Shown here: positions 1-8,654 of the stretch, one piece after another | How the letters are laid out: the number at the start of each line of letters is the position of its first letter | How positions within the stretch are numbered: position 1 is the first letter of the stretch | Source: JAGRGG01 sp965217265 | GTDB taxonomy: Bacteria; Pseudomonadota; Alphaproteobacteria; Geminicoccales; Geminicoccaceae | Assembly: GCA_965217265.1 (NCBI GenBank) | Contig: CBDCHP010000012.1 | Location: 372,001-436,000 of the forward strand | Direction: 5' to 3' | Length of the DNA stretch: 64,000 bases | Position numbers and translations under genes: made by a program | Notes under the pieces: generated by a model | Database searches by the model: none | Told to the model about the DNA's origin: nothing | What the model saw: only the letters and a program-made list of their open reading frames with translations

Positions 1-2674
1 CGTCGCAGCCGAGGTTCTTGAGCACGGCCTGCTGCGCCTCGTGCTCGACGCCCTCGGCGGTGGTCGACTTGCCGAGGCTGGCGCTCAGCGCCACGATCGC
101 CTCGACGATCGCCCGTGCCGCCGCCCCCTTCTCGATGCCCTGGGTGAACGAGCGGTCGATCTTGATCCGCTCGAAGGGAAAGCGGGTCAGGTAGCCCAGC
201 GCCGAGTAGCCGGTGCCGAAATCGTCGATCGCGAGCGGGCAGCCGATCTCGGCCAGTTCGCACAAGCGCCGGCCGACGACCGAGAGCGCCGGGTCGAGGA
301 AGAGCCCCTCGGTCACTTCGAGTTCGAGGCGCTCCGGCGGCAGGTCGTGCCGGTGCAAGGACTGCCGGACGAAGTCGACCAGGGTCGCGTCCTGCTCGAG
401 CTGCACGGCCGAGAGGTTGAGCGACAGGCGGAGATCCGGTCGTCCGGCCAGCGCGCCCCTGCACTCGGCCAGCGTCGCGTCGATCACCCAGCGGCCGAGG
501 TCGACCATGAGGCCGGTCTCCTCGGCAAGGCCGATGAAGGCGTTCGGCCCCAACAGGCCGCGCGTCGGGTGCTGCCAGCGCACGAGCGCCTCCAGGCCCG
601 ACAGGGCGCCGTCGGCGAGGCGCACGCGCGGCTGGTAGTGGAGGCGCAGTTCGCCGCCGTTGATCCCGCAGCGCAATTCCTCGATCAGCCGCAGCCCGCC
701 GCCCGCGTCGGACCGGCTCTCCATGTGGGGCTCGAAGACGACGATTGGCCCGCGCCGACGCGTCTTGGCGGCGTACATCGCGGCGTCGGCCCGGCGCAGC
801 AGGTCGGCGGCGCCCGAGGCGTGGTCCGGGTAGAACGCGATGCCGACGCTCGCCTCGGCGTGCAGGATCTGGCCGGCGATCTGCATGGGTGCTCGCACCT
901 CCTCGACCATCCGCTCCAAGGCCGTCACCGCGTCGGCACGGTTGATCGGGCCTTCCATGAGGACGACGAACTCGTCGCCGCCGAACCGGGCGAGGGTGTC
1001 GCCCGCGCGCGCGGTGGCGACCAGCCGCTTCGCCGCCTCGTCGATGAGGACGTCACCGGCGGCGTGGCCAAGTTCGTCGTTGATGCGTTTGAGGCGATCG
1101 AGGTCGAGAAAGGCGAGCGCCAGCCGTTGCCGGCGCCGCTCGGCCGCGACCAGCGCCTCGCTCAGCCGCTCTTGCAACAGGCCGCGGTTGGGCAGCCCGG
1201 TCAGCGCGTCGTGCGTCGCCTGCCACGCCACCTCGCGCATCAGCCGCTGCTCGGTGGTGACGTCGCTCAGCGTGATGACGGCGCTCTTGCCCTTGGGCGC
1301 TTCGAGCGCGGTGGTGCGGGTGCGCAACGCCCGCCGGTCGCCGCACCCGGTGGCGACCTCGATGAGCGCGGACCCGTTTTCGCCGTGGCCCGCCTCGGCC
1401 GCCTTCAAGATCGGCGGCGCGTCGGCGAGCGATCGGCCGAGCATCTGGTCGAGCCCGCTCAGGCGGTGTGCGGCTTGGTTGGCGTACGCGATCCGCCCGG
1501 CATCGTCGACGGTGACGACGGCATCCGCGATCGCTTCGAGCGCCGTGTGCGCCCGCGCCCGCTCGGTGTGGGCCTCGTAGCGCAGCCGCGCCTGCGCCTG
1601 CAGGGCGATCACGAGCATGGCGATCTTGGCGACGAGGAGGCCCGAGGCGAAGGGGAGCCAGACGCCGCCGAGGCTCAACGCCGAGAGGCCGGCGGCGAGC
1701 GGCAGCACGAGGGCCGCGACCAGGGCGGTCCAGCCGAGGCCCAGAACCCCGAAGGGGAGGAGGCCGAGGAGGGCGACGGCGGCGGCGCTCAACCCCCGCG
1801 GCAAAGGCGGCGCCAGGCCGTTCGTCAGCAGGCGGTCGAGGAGGAGGGCTTGGTAGAGGCTCCCCGGCACCATCCGGGCCTCGTTGTCGGCGACGAGGGT
1901 GACGAACGGCGCCTCGCCGCCGGCGGTGAGGCCGACGACGACGAAGGCGCCGTCCAGCGACGCGCCCGAAGCGTCGCCGGCCATCACCGCCGCCGCCGAG
2001 ACCTGGCGCACGCCGGGTTGGGCCGGCAGCCGCAAGAGCCGGGGCACGGCGCGCTGCCAAGCGAGCGGATCGGTGCCGGACGCCACGGCCGGCGGGGCCG
2101 GCGGCAGTTCGGTGATGCCGCCGGCCTTGGCGGCGGCCAGCGCCAACGCCGGCCAGTGCGCCTCGCCGACCCCGGCCCAGAGATGGACCCGGCGCACGAC
2201 GCCGTCGGGATCGGTGCTTACATCGCTGTGGCCGATCGCCGCCGCCGCGTCCAGGATCGAGGAAGGCGGCAGCCGCTCGACCAGGGGGGTGTAGCCCCCG
2301 CCGCGCACGATCAGGACCGGCAGGACGACGTTGCCGGCGTCCAGGGTCGCGGCCGCCAGCGCCGCGTCGCCCTCGGCCGGACCCGGATAGGCGACGTCGA
2401 GCGCCACCGCCCGGGCGCCGGCCGCCTGAACGGCGCGCAGGAGACGGGCCTGCAGCGCCCGGGGCCACGGCCAGTGGCCGTAGCGATCGAGGGCTCGATC
2501 GTCGATCGAGACCAGGACGACCTTGCCGCTCGCGGGCGGCGCACTCCAGGCGACGACGGCGTCGAAGACGAGCCGCTCCAGGGCGGCCCCCGCCCTCGTC
2601 TGGGCGAACCCGACCGCGAGCGCCACGATCGCCGCGATCAGCAGCCAACGCCGCAGGACGGGGCGTTGGTTCAT
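1..2674 (-). CDS. CHASE2-PAS-GGDEF-EAL cyclic-di-GMP signalling protein (3' end outside window)
   Basis: Membrane protein expected to make and/or degrade cyclic di-GMP in response to an extracytoplasmic signal. The ATG at 2674 overlaps the stop of the upstream LysM/FecR gene (ATGA), so the two are translationally coupled. Visible in order: an N-terminal membrane segment (residues about 8-25), a CHASE2-type extracytoplasmic region to about 290, membrane helices about 295-355, a PAS-like domain from about 376, an intact RFGGDEF motif (GGDEF at about 565-569), then an EAL domain with EALVRW (E about 695) and DDFGTGYS (about 817). Both catalytic signatures look intact, so synthase and phosphodiesterase activities are both possible. 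The reading frame is still open at base 1, so the last part of the EAL domain lies outside. Pairing of FecR-type proteins with CHASE2 proteins is a known arrangement. Domain calls are firm; the signal is unknown. Confidence 0.9.
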   Translation of the reverse strand, partial: MNQRPVLRRWLLIAAIVALAVGFAQTRAGAALERLVFDAVVAWSAPPASGKVVLVSIDDRALDRYGHWPWPRALQARLLRAVQAAGARAVALDVAYPGPAEGDAALAAATLDAGNVVLPVLIVRGGGYTPLVERLPPSSILDAAAAIGHSDVSTDPDGVVRRVHLWAGVGEAHWPALALAAAKAGGITELPPAPPAVASGTDPLAWQRAVPRLLRLPAQPGVRQVSAAAVMAGDASGASLDGAFVVVGLTAGGEAPFVTLVADNEARMVPGSLYQALLLDRLLTNGLAPPLPRGLSAAAVALLGLLPFGVLGLGWTALVAALVLPLAAGLSALSLGGVWLPFASGLLVAKIAMLVIALQAQARLRYEAHTERARAHTALEAIADAVVTVDDAGRIAYANQAAHRLSGLDQMLGRSLADAPPILKAAEAGHGENGSALIEVATGCGDRRALRTRTTALEAPKGKSAVITLSDVTTEQRLMREVAWQATHDALTGLPNRGLLQERLSEALVAAERRRQRLALAFLDLDRLKRINDELGHAAGDVLIDEAAKRLVATARAGDTLARFGGDEFVVLMEGPINRADAVTALERMVEEVRAPMQIAGQILHAEASVGIAFYPDHASGAADLLRRADAAMYAAKTRRRGPIVVFEPHMESRSDAGGGLRLIEELRCGINGGELRLHYQPRVRLADGALSGLEALVRWQHPTRGLLGPNAFIGLAEETGLMVDLGRWVIDATLAECRGALAGRPDLRLSLNLSAVQLEQDATLVDFVRQSLHRHDLPPERLELEVTEGLFLDPALSVVGRRLCELAEIGCPLAIDDFGTGYSALGYLTRFPFERIKIDRSFTQGIEKGAAARAIVEAIVALSASLGKSTTAEGVEHEAQQAVLKNLGCD

Positions 2675-4302
2675 AGCAGCAACAGCAGCCACGGCAGCAG
2701 CGCGAGAAAGGCCGGCCAGCGGGCCGTGGTGGGGATCTCGATCCGCCGCGCCGGGCCGAACGCGCCGGCGTAGCCGTCCGCATCGACGATCCGCGCGCGA
2801 AACCAGTAGCTCTGCGGGTAGAGGTCGGGAACGACGAAGAAGGGCTCCTTCGAGGGCAGGTCGAGGACGACCTCGGCGAAGTCGGGGTCGGACGCCAACT
2901 GGAAGCGAAAGGTCCGTCCCGGTGCCGCCCCGGCGAGGCGAAGCACGAGATCGTCCCCGCCCCGCTCGACCGCGACCGTGGCAATCGGGGGCGGTCGGAC
3001 GCGGGTGAAGGGCTGCGGGTTCGAGAACGGGCCGGTCTCGTCGCCTTGGATCGCGGCGATCCGCCACCACCAGGGGCCGGGATCAAGCGGATCGGGCGCG
3101 ACGGCCCGGTCGCCCGACACACGGCCGAGCTCGATCACCCTCTCCGTAAAGCCCCGGTCGCGGGCAAGCTGCACGCGGTAGGCCTCGACCCCCTCGATCG
3201 CGGCCCAGCGCAGTTCGGGCGTCTGATCGCGCACCTTGTCCCGCCGCCCCGGCGCGACGGGGGCGGGCGGCGCCGGCCGGGCGTCGATCTCGACCCGCCC
3301 GAACGCCGTCCTGCCCTCGATCCCGTCCGCGTCGATCGCGCGGACCGCGACGGCGTAGGCGCCGTCCGGGACGTCGCCCAGGCCGATTTCCGGCCCTTCG
3401 CCGACGACGTCGCGCACGAGATCGATCAATTCCGGGTCGCCCGCCAACTGGACCCGGTAGGCGGCGGCACCCTCGACCGGCGGCACCTTCAAGCGCGGCG
3501 GCAGGCGCTCCAGCCGAACGGGCGCGTCGCCCAAGTCCGGGGCCGGCAGGAGCGGGCGCGGCGGCGACGGCGGCGACCCCTCGTCGCTCCGCGTGCCGAA
3601 GCCGGCGGACAAGGTCTCGCTGGCGCTCAAAGTCGCGACCTCGGCGCTGCCGTCGAGCAGCTCGGTCGTCGTCGCGGCGCCGCCGTCGAGCAGCTTGACC
3701 CGCAGGTCGGTGCCGCGCACGGTGGTCGTCGCCGGGCCGCTCCACAACTCGAACGCGGCGGCGCCGCCGGGCACCGGCACGGCCTTAGCGCCGACCCGCC
3801 CGCGCTCGACCGTGACCCGCGCGCCGACGATCGCCCGGTCCCCGATCAGGCTCACCCGGTCGAGAACGACCTCGCTCTTGGGCAGCACTTCGAGGCGCGA
3901 GCCGTCGGCGAAGCGCAGGACGGCCTTGGCGCTGGCCCCGGTCGTGATCGTGTCGCCGGCCACGAGCGCGTCGCCCCGCCCGAGCGGTATGTCCTCCCCT
4001 CCTCGGGGGGGGCGGTAGCCGACCTCGCCGCTCGTCGCCTCGACGACGACGGCGGCCGGGCGGATCTTCAGCCAGTCGAGCGGGATCTTGAGTTGGCTGC
4101 CGGGCCGCAGCCGCGTCGGCGCGTCGATCGCGTTCAGCCGTTGCAGGGACTGCCAACGATCGCGGTCGAGGAGCAGGACGCGGCCGAGCGTCCAGAGGTT
4201 GTCGCCCGGCCGGACGGTGTAGGTCCAGTAAGGCTCCGCCGCGGCCCCGGTGACCACGCCGCCGAGCAGGCAGGCGAGAAGCCAAACCTCCGGTCGTAGC
4301 AT
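2671..4302 (-). CDS. Secreted LysM and FecR-domain protein
   Basis: 543-residue exported protein beginning with a signal peptide (hydrophobic about 5-21, ending GAAA). A LysM domain follows (YTVRPGDNLWTLGR, about 27-75), which in this family binds peptidoglycan. Next comes a FecR-type domain (about 85-215; GDTITTGASAKAVLRF), then two or three fibronectin-like repeats with recurring YRVQLA and FRFQLA strands. It ends in a hydrophobic tail (WPAFLALLPWLLLLL), which may anchor the C-terminus. It is the first gene of an operon with the CHASE2-GGDEF-EAL protein, whose start codon overlaps its stop. A periplasmic ligand-sensing or wall-sensing role feeding CHASE2 is an inference from that coupling. 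The upstream gap 4303-4460 is unusually AT-rich and contains a TATAAT on the minus strand near 4423-4428. Confidence 0.85.
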   Translation of the reverse strand: MLRPEVWLLACLLGGVVTGAAAEPYWTYTVRPGDNLWTLGRVLLLDRDRWQSLQRLNAIDAPTRLRPGSQLKIPLDWLKIRPAAVVVEATSGEVGYRPPRGGEDIPLGRGDALVAGDTITTGASAKAVLRFADGSRLEVLPKSEVVLDRVSLIGDRAIVGARVTVERGRVGAKAVPVPGGAAAFELWSGPATTTVRGTDLRVKLLDGGAATTTELLDGSAEVATLSASETLSAGFGTRSDEGSPPSPPRPLLPAPDLGDAPVRLERLPPRLKVPPVEGAAAYRVQLAGDPELIDLVRDVVGEGPEIGLGDVPDGAYAVAVRAIDADGIEGRTAFGRVEIDARPAPPAPVAPGRRDKVRDQTPELRWAAIEGVEAYRVQLARDRGFTERVIELGRVSGDRAVAPDPLDPGPWWWRIAAIQGDETGPFSNPQPFTRVRPPPIATVAVERGGDDLVLRLAGAAPGRTFRFQLASDPDFAEVVLDLPSKEPFFVVPDLYPQSYWFRARIVDADGYAGAFGPARRIEIPTTARWPAFLALLPWLLLLL

Positions 4303-4462
4303 TGTTGAGACTACTCATTCTTGAGTTGATTAGTACCGCCGCGGCAGGGCTTGCCGCAACGGACACCAATACGCAAGCTTGAGTAGGTTATAATCGCCTT
4401 GAGGTTTTAAACTTAGGGTTTAATTATACCCGATCGTATTCGTTAGATTGAGAACAGTTCGT

Positions 4463-4497
4463 AAACAAAGAGGGCGCCGGCCCACCGGCCGACGCCC
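4463..4497 (-). terminator. Rho-independent terminator of rplM-rpsI
   Basis: Reading the minus strand downstream of the rpsI stop, an 11-bp stem pairs 4487-4497 with 4472-4482 (one G-U pair, 4-base loop). It is followed by a T-rich stretch (TCTTTGTTT). Position and orientation fit termination of the ribosomal protein operon. Confidence 0.8.
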
Positions 4498-4528
4498 CCG
4501 TCTCGTCAGTAGAATTTGGCCGAGGGGT

Positions 4529-5017
4529 TCAGCGCTTGGAGAATTGGAAGCTGCGGCGGGCCTTGGCCTTGCCGTACTTCTTGCGCTCGACCTGCCGGTC
4601 GTCGCGGGTGAGAAAGCCGCCCGCCTTGATGGCGGGGCGGAGATCCGGGTCGGAGGCGACCAGCGCGCGCGAGATGCCGTGGCGCACGGCGCCCGCCTGC
4701 CCCGACAGGCCGCCGCCCTTGACGGTGCAGACGATGTCGTACTGGCCGATGCGGTTGAGGACGCCGAACGGCTGGTTGATGATCATCTGCAGGGTCGGGC
4801 GGGCGAAGTAGGCGCCCATCTCGCGGCCGTTGACGGAAAAGCGGCCGGCGCCCGGCTTGATCCAGACGCGGGCGACGGCGTCCTTGCGGCGGCCGGTGGC
4901 GTACGAGCGCCCCTGCGCGTCGATCTTGGGCGCGGCGGGCCGGACTTCGGCCTCCGGCTCGACGCGGCCCTTGATGCGGGCGAGTTCGCCGAACGGGGTC
5001 GAGGGCGCCTCAGCCAT
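4529..5017 (-). CDS. rpsI: 30S ribosomal protein S9 (uS9)
   Basis: 162-residue small-subunit protein. The conserved block begins YATGRRKDAVARVW (about 39-52) and runs through GGGLSGQAGAVRHGISRAL to the invariant basic C-terminus ending FQFSKR, which reaches the P-site tRNA in the ribosome. The first 35 residues are an alphaproteobacterial-style extension rich in Ala, Pro and Glu. It overlaps the end of rplM by 8 bases, the normal rplM-rpsI pairing. A good hairpin terminator lies about 30 bases downstream. Identification is certain from sequence. Confidence 0.98.
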   Translation of the reverse strand: MAEAPSTPFGELARIKGRVEPEAEVRPAAPKIDAQGRSYATGRRKDAVARVWIKPGAGRFSVNGREMGAYFARPTLQMIINQPFGVLNRIGQYDIVCTVKGGGLSGQAGAVRHGISRALVASDPDLRPAIKAGGFLTRDDRQVERKKYGKAKARRSFQFSKR

Positions 5018-5492
5018 GCGCGGCCTCCTGCTGCTGGGTCGAGTTCTTGCGGTTCATCGCGGCGACGTCGATGCTGCTCGGCGACTGCGCCGCGTGCGGG
5101 TGCTCCGACCCGGCGTAGACGTGCAGCTTGCGCAGCACCTGCCGGCCGAGCGGCCCGCTCGGGATCATGCGCTCGACCGCCTTCTCGATCACCCGCTCGG
5201 GAAAGCGGCCGTCGAGAACCTTGTCGGCCGTCGTCTGCTTGATGCCGCCCGGATAGCCCGTGTGGCGGTAGTAGGTCTGCTGCCACCGCTTCTTGCCGGT
5301 CAGGACGACCTTCTTCGCGTTGACGACGACGACGTGGTCGCCGCAATCCATGTGCGGCGTGAACATCGCCTTGTGCTTGCCGCGCAGGCGGTTGGCGACC
5401 AGCGAAGCCAAACGGCCGAGAACGAGGCCCTCGGCGTCGATGACGAACCAGCCCCGCTGAATGTCGCCGGGCTTGGCGGAGTAGGTTTTCAT
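5010..5492 (-). CDS. rplM: 50S ribosomal protein L13 (uL13)
   Basis: 160-residue large-subunit protein, starting MKTYSAKPGDIQRGW and containing LGRLASLVANRLRGKHK, DHVVVVNAKKV and the YRHTGYPGG block typical of bacterial L13. Length is normal with a short C-terminal extension. It overlaps rpsI downstream. The 220-base gap upstream contains repeat R1, so transcription probably starts between R1 and the gene (5493-5580). The PaaI-type thioesterase on the same strand lies beyond R1. Confidence 0.98.
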   Translation of the reverse strand: MKTYSAKPGDIQRGWFVIDAEGLVLGRLASLVANRLRGKHKAMFTPHMDCGDHVVVVNAKKVVLTGKKRWQQTYYRHTGYPGGIKQTTADKVLDGRFPERVIEKAVERMIPSGPLGRQVLRKLHVYAGSEHPHAAQSPSSIDVAAMNRKNSTQQQEAAHG

Positions 5493-5581
5493 GGACTTGT
5501 CGCTCGATTGACGAAAAAGGCGGCGGGCACGAAGGCACCCGCCGATGTCGGGCGTACTTAAGGCGGGGGTCGGCGTATGTC

Positions 5582-5716
5582 AACGCTTGCGCGTGCGCTG
5601 GCGCACGGCCTTTTTCTTCTCTTTTTTGCCAGTTGTCCGAGATTGGCCCTCGGCGCTGATGCTAGCCTCCTGCGTTAACACTGGCAAAAAACGCGGCAAC
5701 GGACGCGTAAGCGTTC
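5582..5716. repeat. R element copy 1 (long inverted repeat)
   Basis: One copy of the window-wide R family: an outer inverted repeat (AACGCTTGCGCG at left, CGCGTAAGCGTT at right), a polypyrimidine tract, and a core with GGCCCTCGGC, then TGCGTTAACACTGGCAAAA. The right end is fused to the thioesterase stop: on the minus strand the gene reads TGA then ACGCTTACG, the TGA sharing bases with the repeat. It separates the thioesterase from rplM. Confidence 0.85.
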
Positions 5717-6134
5717 AGTCCGGTATCGCATACGTCGCGGTCGCGAACGCGACGGGGGCGGTGTCGGCCTCGCTGTGAATCGTGACCTGGGCGACGGCGA
5801 GGCGCCGGCCGCGCTTCAGGGCGATGCCCTCGGCGATCAGGCCGGTGGGTTTTGGCTTCTTGAGGAAATGGATGTTCAAGTCGGTCGTGACGGCGAGTTC
5901 GACCGGGCCGATCATCGAGAGCACGACGCCGTAGGCGGCGATGTCGGCCAAGGCCATCATCGCCGGGCCGCAGACGGTGCCGCCCGGCCGCACCAGCAGG
6001 TCCTGGTAGGGCAGGCGCACGGCGATGGCGCCGAAACTCAAGCGCTCGACCTTGAAGCCGAGCTGGCCGACGTAGGGCACGCCGCCATAGGCGAGGGCCT
6101 CGAACGCGGCGGCGTCGATCAGCGAGTCGGGCAT
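5715..6134 (-). CDS. PaaI/YdiI-family acyl-CoA thioesterase (hotdog fold)
   Basis: 139 residues from the ATG at 6134 (MPDSLIDAAAFEAL); longer upstream extensions are antisense to nth and unlikely. The hotdog-fold features are RPGGTVCGPAMMALADIAAYG (catalytic-helix region, about 55-75) and DLNIHFLKKPKPTGLIAEG, ending with VTIHSEADTAPVAFATATY. Family members hydrolyse acyl- or aryl-CoA thioesters in the cytoplasm; the substrate here is unknown. It lies upstream of rplM-rpsI on the same strand, a neighbourhood I recall from other alphaproteobacteria. Its TGA is shared with repeat R1. Confidence 0.85.
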   Translation of the reverse strand: MPDSLIDAAAFEALAYGGVPYVGQLGFKVERLSFGAIAVRLPYQDLLVRPGGTVCGPAMMALADIAAYGVVLSMIGPVELAVTTDLNIHFLKKPKPTGLIAEGIALKRGRRLAVAQVTIHSEADTAPVAFATATYAIPD

Positions 6135-6213
6135 CGGATGCGTCTTCCCTTGGCGGCGGCGGTAGGCGGCGCCAGCTTTAGCCGCCGACGGACGCCGACG
6201 AAAGGGAGAGACG

Positions 6214-6861
6214 ATGCTGGACGATGCCGCGATCGAGACGATGTTCGAGCGCTTGGCGGCCGAGGACCCGGCCCCCGACTGGGCGCCCAAGGGGGAGAAG
6301 CGCGACCCGTTTCGCACCCTGGTCTCGGTCGTCCTCTCGGCCAGGACGCAAGGGGTCAACACGGCCAAGGCGACGCGGCAACTGTTCGACTTGATCGAAA
6401 CGCCGGCCGACCTCGCGGCGTTGCCGCTCGACGCGCTGGCGCAAGCGATCAGGCCGGCCGGGCTCTACAACCAAAAGGCCAAGGGCTTGCAGGCGATGGC
6501 GCAGACGCTCGTCGCCGAGCACGGCAACCGCGTGCCGACGACGCGCGCGGGGCTGATGTCGCTGCCGGGCGTCGGGCGCAAGTCGGCCGACATCGTGCTG
6601 CGTTTTGCCTTCGAGGCGCCGGTCTGCGCCGTCGACACGCACGTCTTTCGGCTCTCGAAGCGCACCGGCCTCGCCGAGGGGGCGACCCCGGACAAGGTCG
6701 CCGACGAACTGGAGCGGCGCATCCCCGAGCGCTTCAAGCCGGGCTCGCACCTGTGGCTGTTTCGCTTCGGCCGCGACACCTGCACGCCGCAGCGTCCGAA
6801 ATGTCCGGTCTGCCCGCTGCTCGACCTTTGCGAGCGCAACGGGGTCAAGGCGGCGCTGTAG
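6214..6861 (+). CDS. nth: Endonuclease III (DNA glycosylase/AP lyase)
   Basis: 215-residue base-excision repair enzyme that removes oxidised pyrimidines and cleaves AP sites. The helix-hairpin-helix with the catalytic lysine is SLPGVGRKSADIVL (about 112-125), the catalytic aspartate is in AVDTHVFR (about 138), and the C-terminus carries a four-cysteine Fe-S site spaced C-X6-C-X2-C-X5-C (about 189-205). The substrate-pocket segment reads LSARTQGVN rather than the E. coli LSAQATD form, a variation worth noting for substrate range. The gene is divergent from the thioesterase with about 80 bases between starts and ends in TAG. Confidence 0.95.
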   Translation: MLDDAAIETMFERLAAEDPAPDWAPKGEKRDPFRTLVSVVLSARTQGVNTAKATRQLFDLIETPADLAALPLDALAQAIRPAGLYNQKAKGLQAMAQTLVAEHGNRVPTTRAGLMSLPGVGRKSADIVLRFAFEAPVCAVDTHVFRLSKRTGLAEGATPDKVADELERRIPERFKPGSHLWLFRFGRDTCTPQRPKCPVCPLLDLCERNGVKAAL

Positions 6862-7051
6862 AGACGGCGCAACGTGCGCGATCGCGGCCCTCGCCCGCGT
6901 TGAAAATCGCCTGACGCGAGTGTTTTTCAATTTCAAATTGTAATTCTGCTAATTGTTTGCCTCAGGGTGGAATAGGCCGGAGTTTTACCCGTCCAGGTTG
7001 ATAAGACGCGCCGACGATCGCGCGCTACGTTACAACTGGACGAGTTAACTC

Positions 7052-8182
7052 ATGCTGTTTTTCGAGCGCATCCCCGGCCGCGCCGTGGGCGTGATGCTGC
7101 CGTCGTTGCTGGTGCTCTGCGGTCTGGCGACGCCGGCGCACGGGTCGGTCGACACGGCCGACCGCTACCTAGAATGGTGCCAAAACAACCTCAAAAGCGA
7201 CATGCCCGACAAGGCCGATAAGCACTGCGGCCTCTACGCCCGCGACGCCGGGGCGGCCGGGCTCAACGTCTTCGAGCGCGCCGAGATCGAGGCGGCAGTG
7301 GACGAGGGCCTGAGTTTACGCGCGTCCGACGCCGGGCAGGCGCCGGATCAGGCAGCCCTGGCCGACGACTATCTCGCTTGGTTCGGCAACAACATTCGCA
7401 AGGGCGACGCGACCAAGGCCGACAGGCACTGGAAGATGTACCTCAAAGCGGCGAAGGCGGCCGGGTTCTCGCTCCACCCCCGCGCCTACGTCGAGGCGGA
7501 GGCGCTGAAAGGCAGGAACGTCACGGCATCTTCGGCCGGAACCCCGACGTCCGCACCCTCGAACTGGGATTATGCCTACCGCGACAACTGGGACCGGGAC
7601 AGAAAACCCGCGAACGGCGAGGCGACGCCCTACGTCAAGTCCGTCGCCGAGAAGATGGCGCGCGATCTCGTCGGCAGCGGCTTCAAGGAGGGTCAAGCCT
7701 ACATGTCGCGCAACTACATGGGCCACGATCAGCCGATCAAGTCGAACGGCGCGCGCGTCTACATCAGGCACCTTGGGTTCGACGTCGTCAAGAAGATCGG
7801 CGCGTCGGTCAAGGCGCTCACCAACGGCAAGGTCGTCGCCTTGATGGGCGAGCCGTCCGACCCGGACAACATCGCGATGGTCGTCAAGGAGAGCGGGGCC
7901 AAGCGCTGGTGGGTCTACGGCCACATCACCCACAAGGTCGCCCGCGGCCAGTACGTCGCCAAGGGCAAGGTGCTCGGCAAGATGGTCGATCCGCGAGGCC
8001 GGTGGAAGCCGCACGTCCACGTCACCCTGTTCACGACCGCGTGGCCGCTGCCGGCGAAGGTGAGGCCCTACCTCGGCTGGGGCAGGTCCCGGGCCGCCGA
8101 GAAGCAAGAGGTGGTCGACCGGGCGCTCAAGCACAGCATGCACCCGCTCGAAGGCTACGCCCGGGTCAACGGGTTGGACTGA
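7052..8182 (+). CDS. Secreted M23-like (LytM) protein with duplicated N-terminal repeat
   Basis: 376-residue exported protein. Signal peptide about 1-32 (VMLPSLLVLCGLATPAHG). Two tandem repeats of about 55 residues follow (about 36-90 and 104-155), each with the pattern YLxWxxNN, then KADxH, then a Tyr, then AAG; I do not recognise this module. The C-terminal half resembles an M23/LytM peptidase: HLGFD gives the H-x3-D zinc pair (about 238-242), GHITHKVARGQYVAKGKVLG is the typical core strand, and HVHV (about 329) gives H-x-H. With those ligands present it could be an active cell-wall endopeptidase, though spacing looks divergent. The AT-rich upstream gap 6862-7051 probably holds its promoter. 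Confidence 0.7.
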   Translation: MLFFERIPGRAVGVMLPSLLVLCGLATPAHGSVDTADRYLEWCQNNLKSDMPDKADKHCGLYARDAGAAGLNVFERAEIEAAVDEGLSLRASDAGQAPDQAALADDYLAWFGNNIRKGDATKADRHWKMYLKAAKAAGFSLHPRAYVEAEALKGRNVTASSAGTPTSAPSNWDYAYRDNWDRDRKPANGEATPYVKSVAEKMARDLVGSGFKEGQAYMSRNYMGHDQPIKSNGARVYIRHLGFDVVKKIGASVKALTNGKVVALMGEPSDPDNIAMVVKESGAKRWWVYGHITHKVARGQYVAKGKVLGKMVDPRGRWKPHVHVTLFTTAWPLPAKVRPYLGWGRSRAAEKQEVVDRALKHSMHPLEGYARVNGLD

Positions 8183-8274
8183 GTGGCTTGGCCCCGCCCG
8201 GCGCGGGGATCGAGAAGCGGGATCGACGGCCCGCGCGGTTCGATCGGCCGACGGGCCGTTGACGCCAATCATAA

Positions 8275-8294
8275 ATGTCGATAAGTCTCGACAT
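8275..8294 (+). promoter_or_regulatory. Palindromic operator upstream of arsR
   Basis: Perfect 7-bp arms ATGTCGA and TCGACAT with a 6-base spacer (TAAGTC) lie immediately upstream of the arsR ATG at 8295. Position and symmetry fit autorepression by ArsR, relieved by arsenite. There is no clear Shine-Dalgarno between palindrome and start, so the message may be leaderless or nearly so. Confidence 0.65.
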
Positions 8295-8654
8295 ATGGAC
8301 AAGACAGACGCCATTGCGGCCTTCGCCGCGCTCGCGCAGGAAACGCGGCTCGACGTCGTGCGCCTCCTCGTCGGGGCCGGACCGGAAGGCATGGCCGCCG
8401 GTACGATCGGCAAGACGCTGAACGTGCCGCACAACACGCTTTCCAGCCACCTTGCCGCCTTGACGCGCGCCGGCCTCATCCGCGCACGGCGGGAGGGCCG
8501 CTCGACGATCTACGCACCCGATTTCGAAGGCGTGCGGGCGCTCGTCGGTTTCTTGATGCAGGACTGCTGCAACGGACGGCCCGAGATCTGCCTGCCCGTC
8601 ATCGAAGCCTTGCAGGCCATGCGCTGCGATCACCACCAAGAGGTTCCGTCATGA
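8295..8654 (+). CDS. arsR: ArsR-family arsenite-responsive repressor
   Basis: 120-residue winged-helix repressor. The ATG at 8295 is preferred to the in-frame TTG at 8259 because a perfect palindromic operator would otherwise lie inside the coding region. The recognition helix region is LNVPHNTLSSHLAALTRAGL. Near the C-terminus DCCNGRPEIC offers a vicinal cysteine pair plus a third cysteine seven residues on, resembling the C-terminal As(III) site of Acidithiobacillus-type ArsR rather than the ELCVCDL site of plasmid ArsR. It is first in arsR-arsC-acr3; its stop overlaps the arsC start (ATGA). Confidence 0.92.
   Translation: MDKTDAIAAFAALAQETRLDVVRLLVGAGPEGMAAGTIGKTLNVPHNTLSSHLAALTRAGLIRARREGRSTIYAPDFEGVRALVGFLMQDCCNGRPEICLPVIEALQAMRCDHHQEVPS

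Noticed and set aside
41..2773. 910-codon plus-strand open frame
   Set aside because: It is antisense to the CHASE2-PAS-GGDEF-EAL gene, is low complexity (Arg, Gly, Ala, Gln rich) and has no domain. GC-rich DNA leaves long antisense frames open.
5545..5778. Small plus-strand frame (77 codons) over repeat R1
   Set aside because: It consists of the repeat and antisense thioesterase sequence; similar small frames occur in other R copies simply because the repeat lacks stops.
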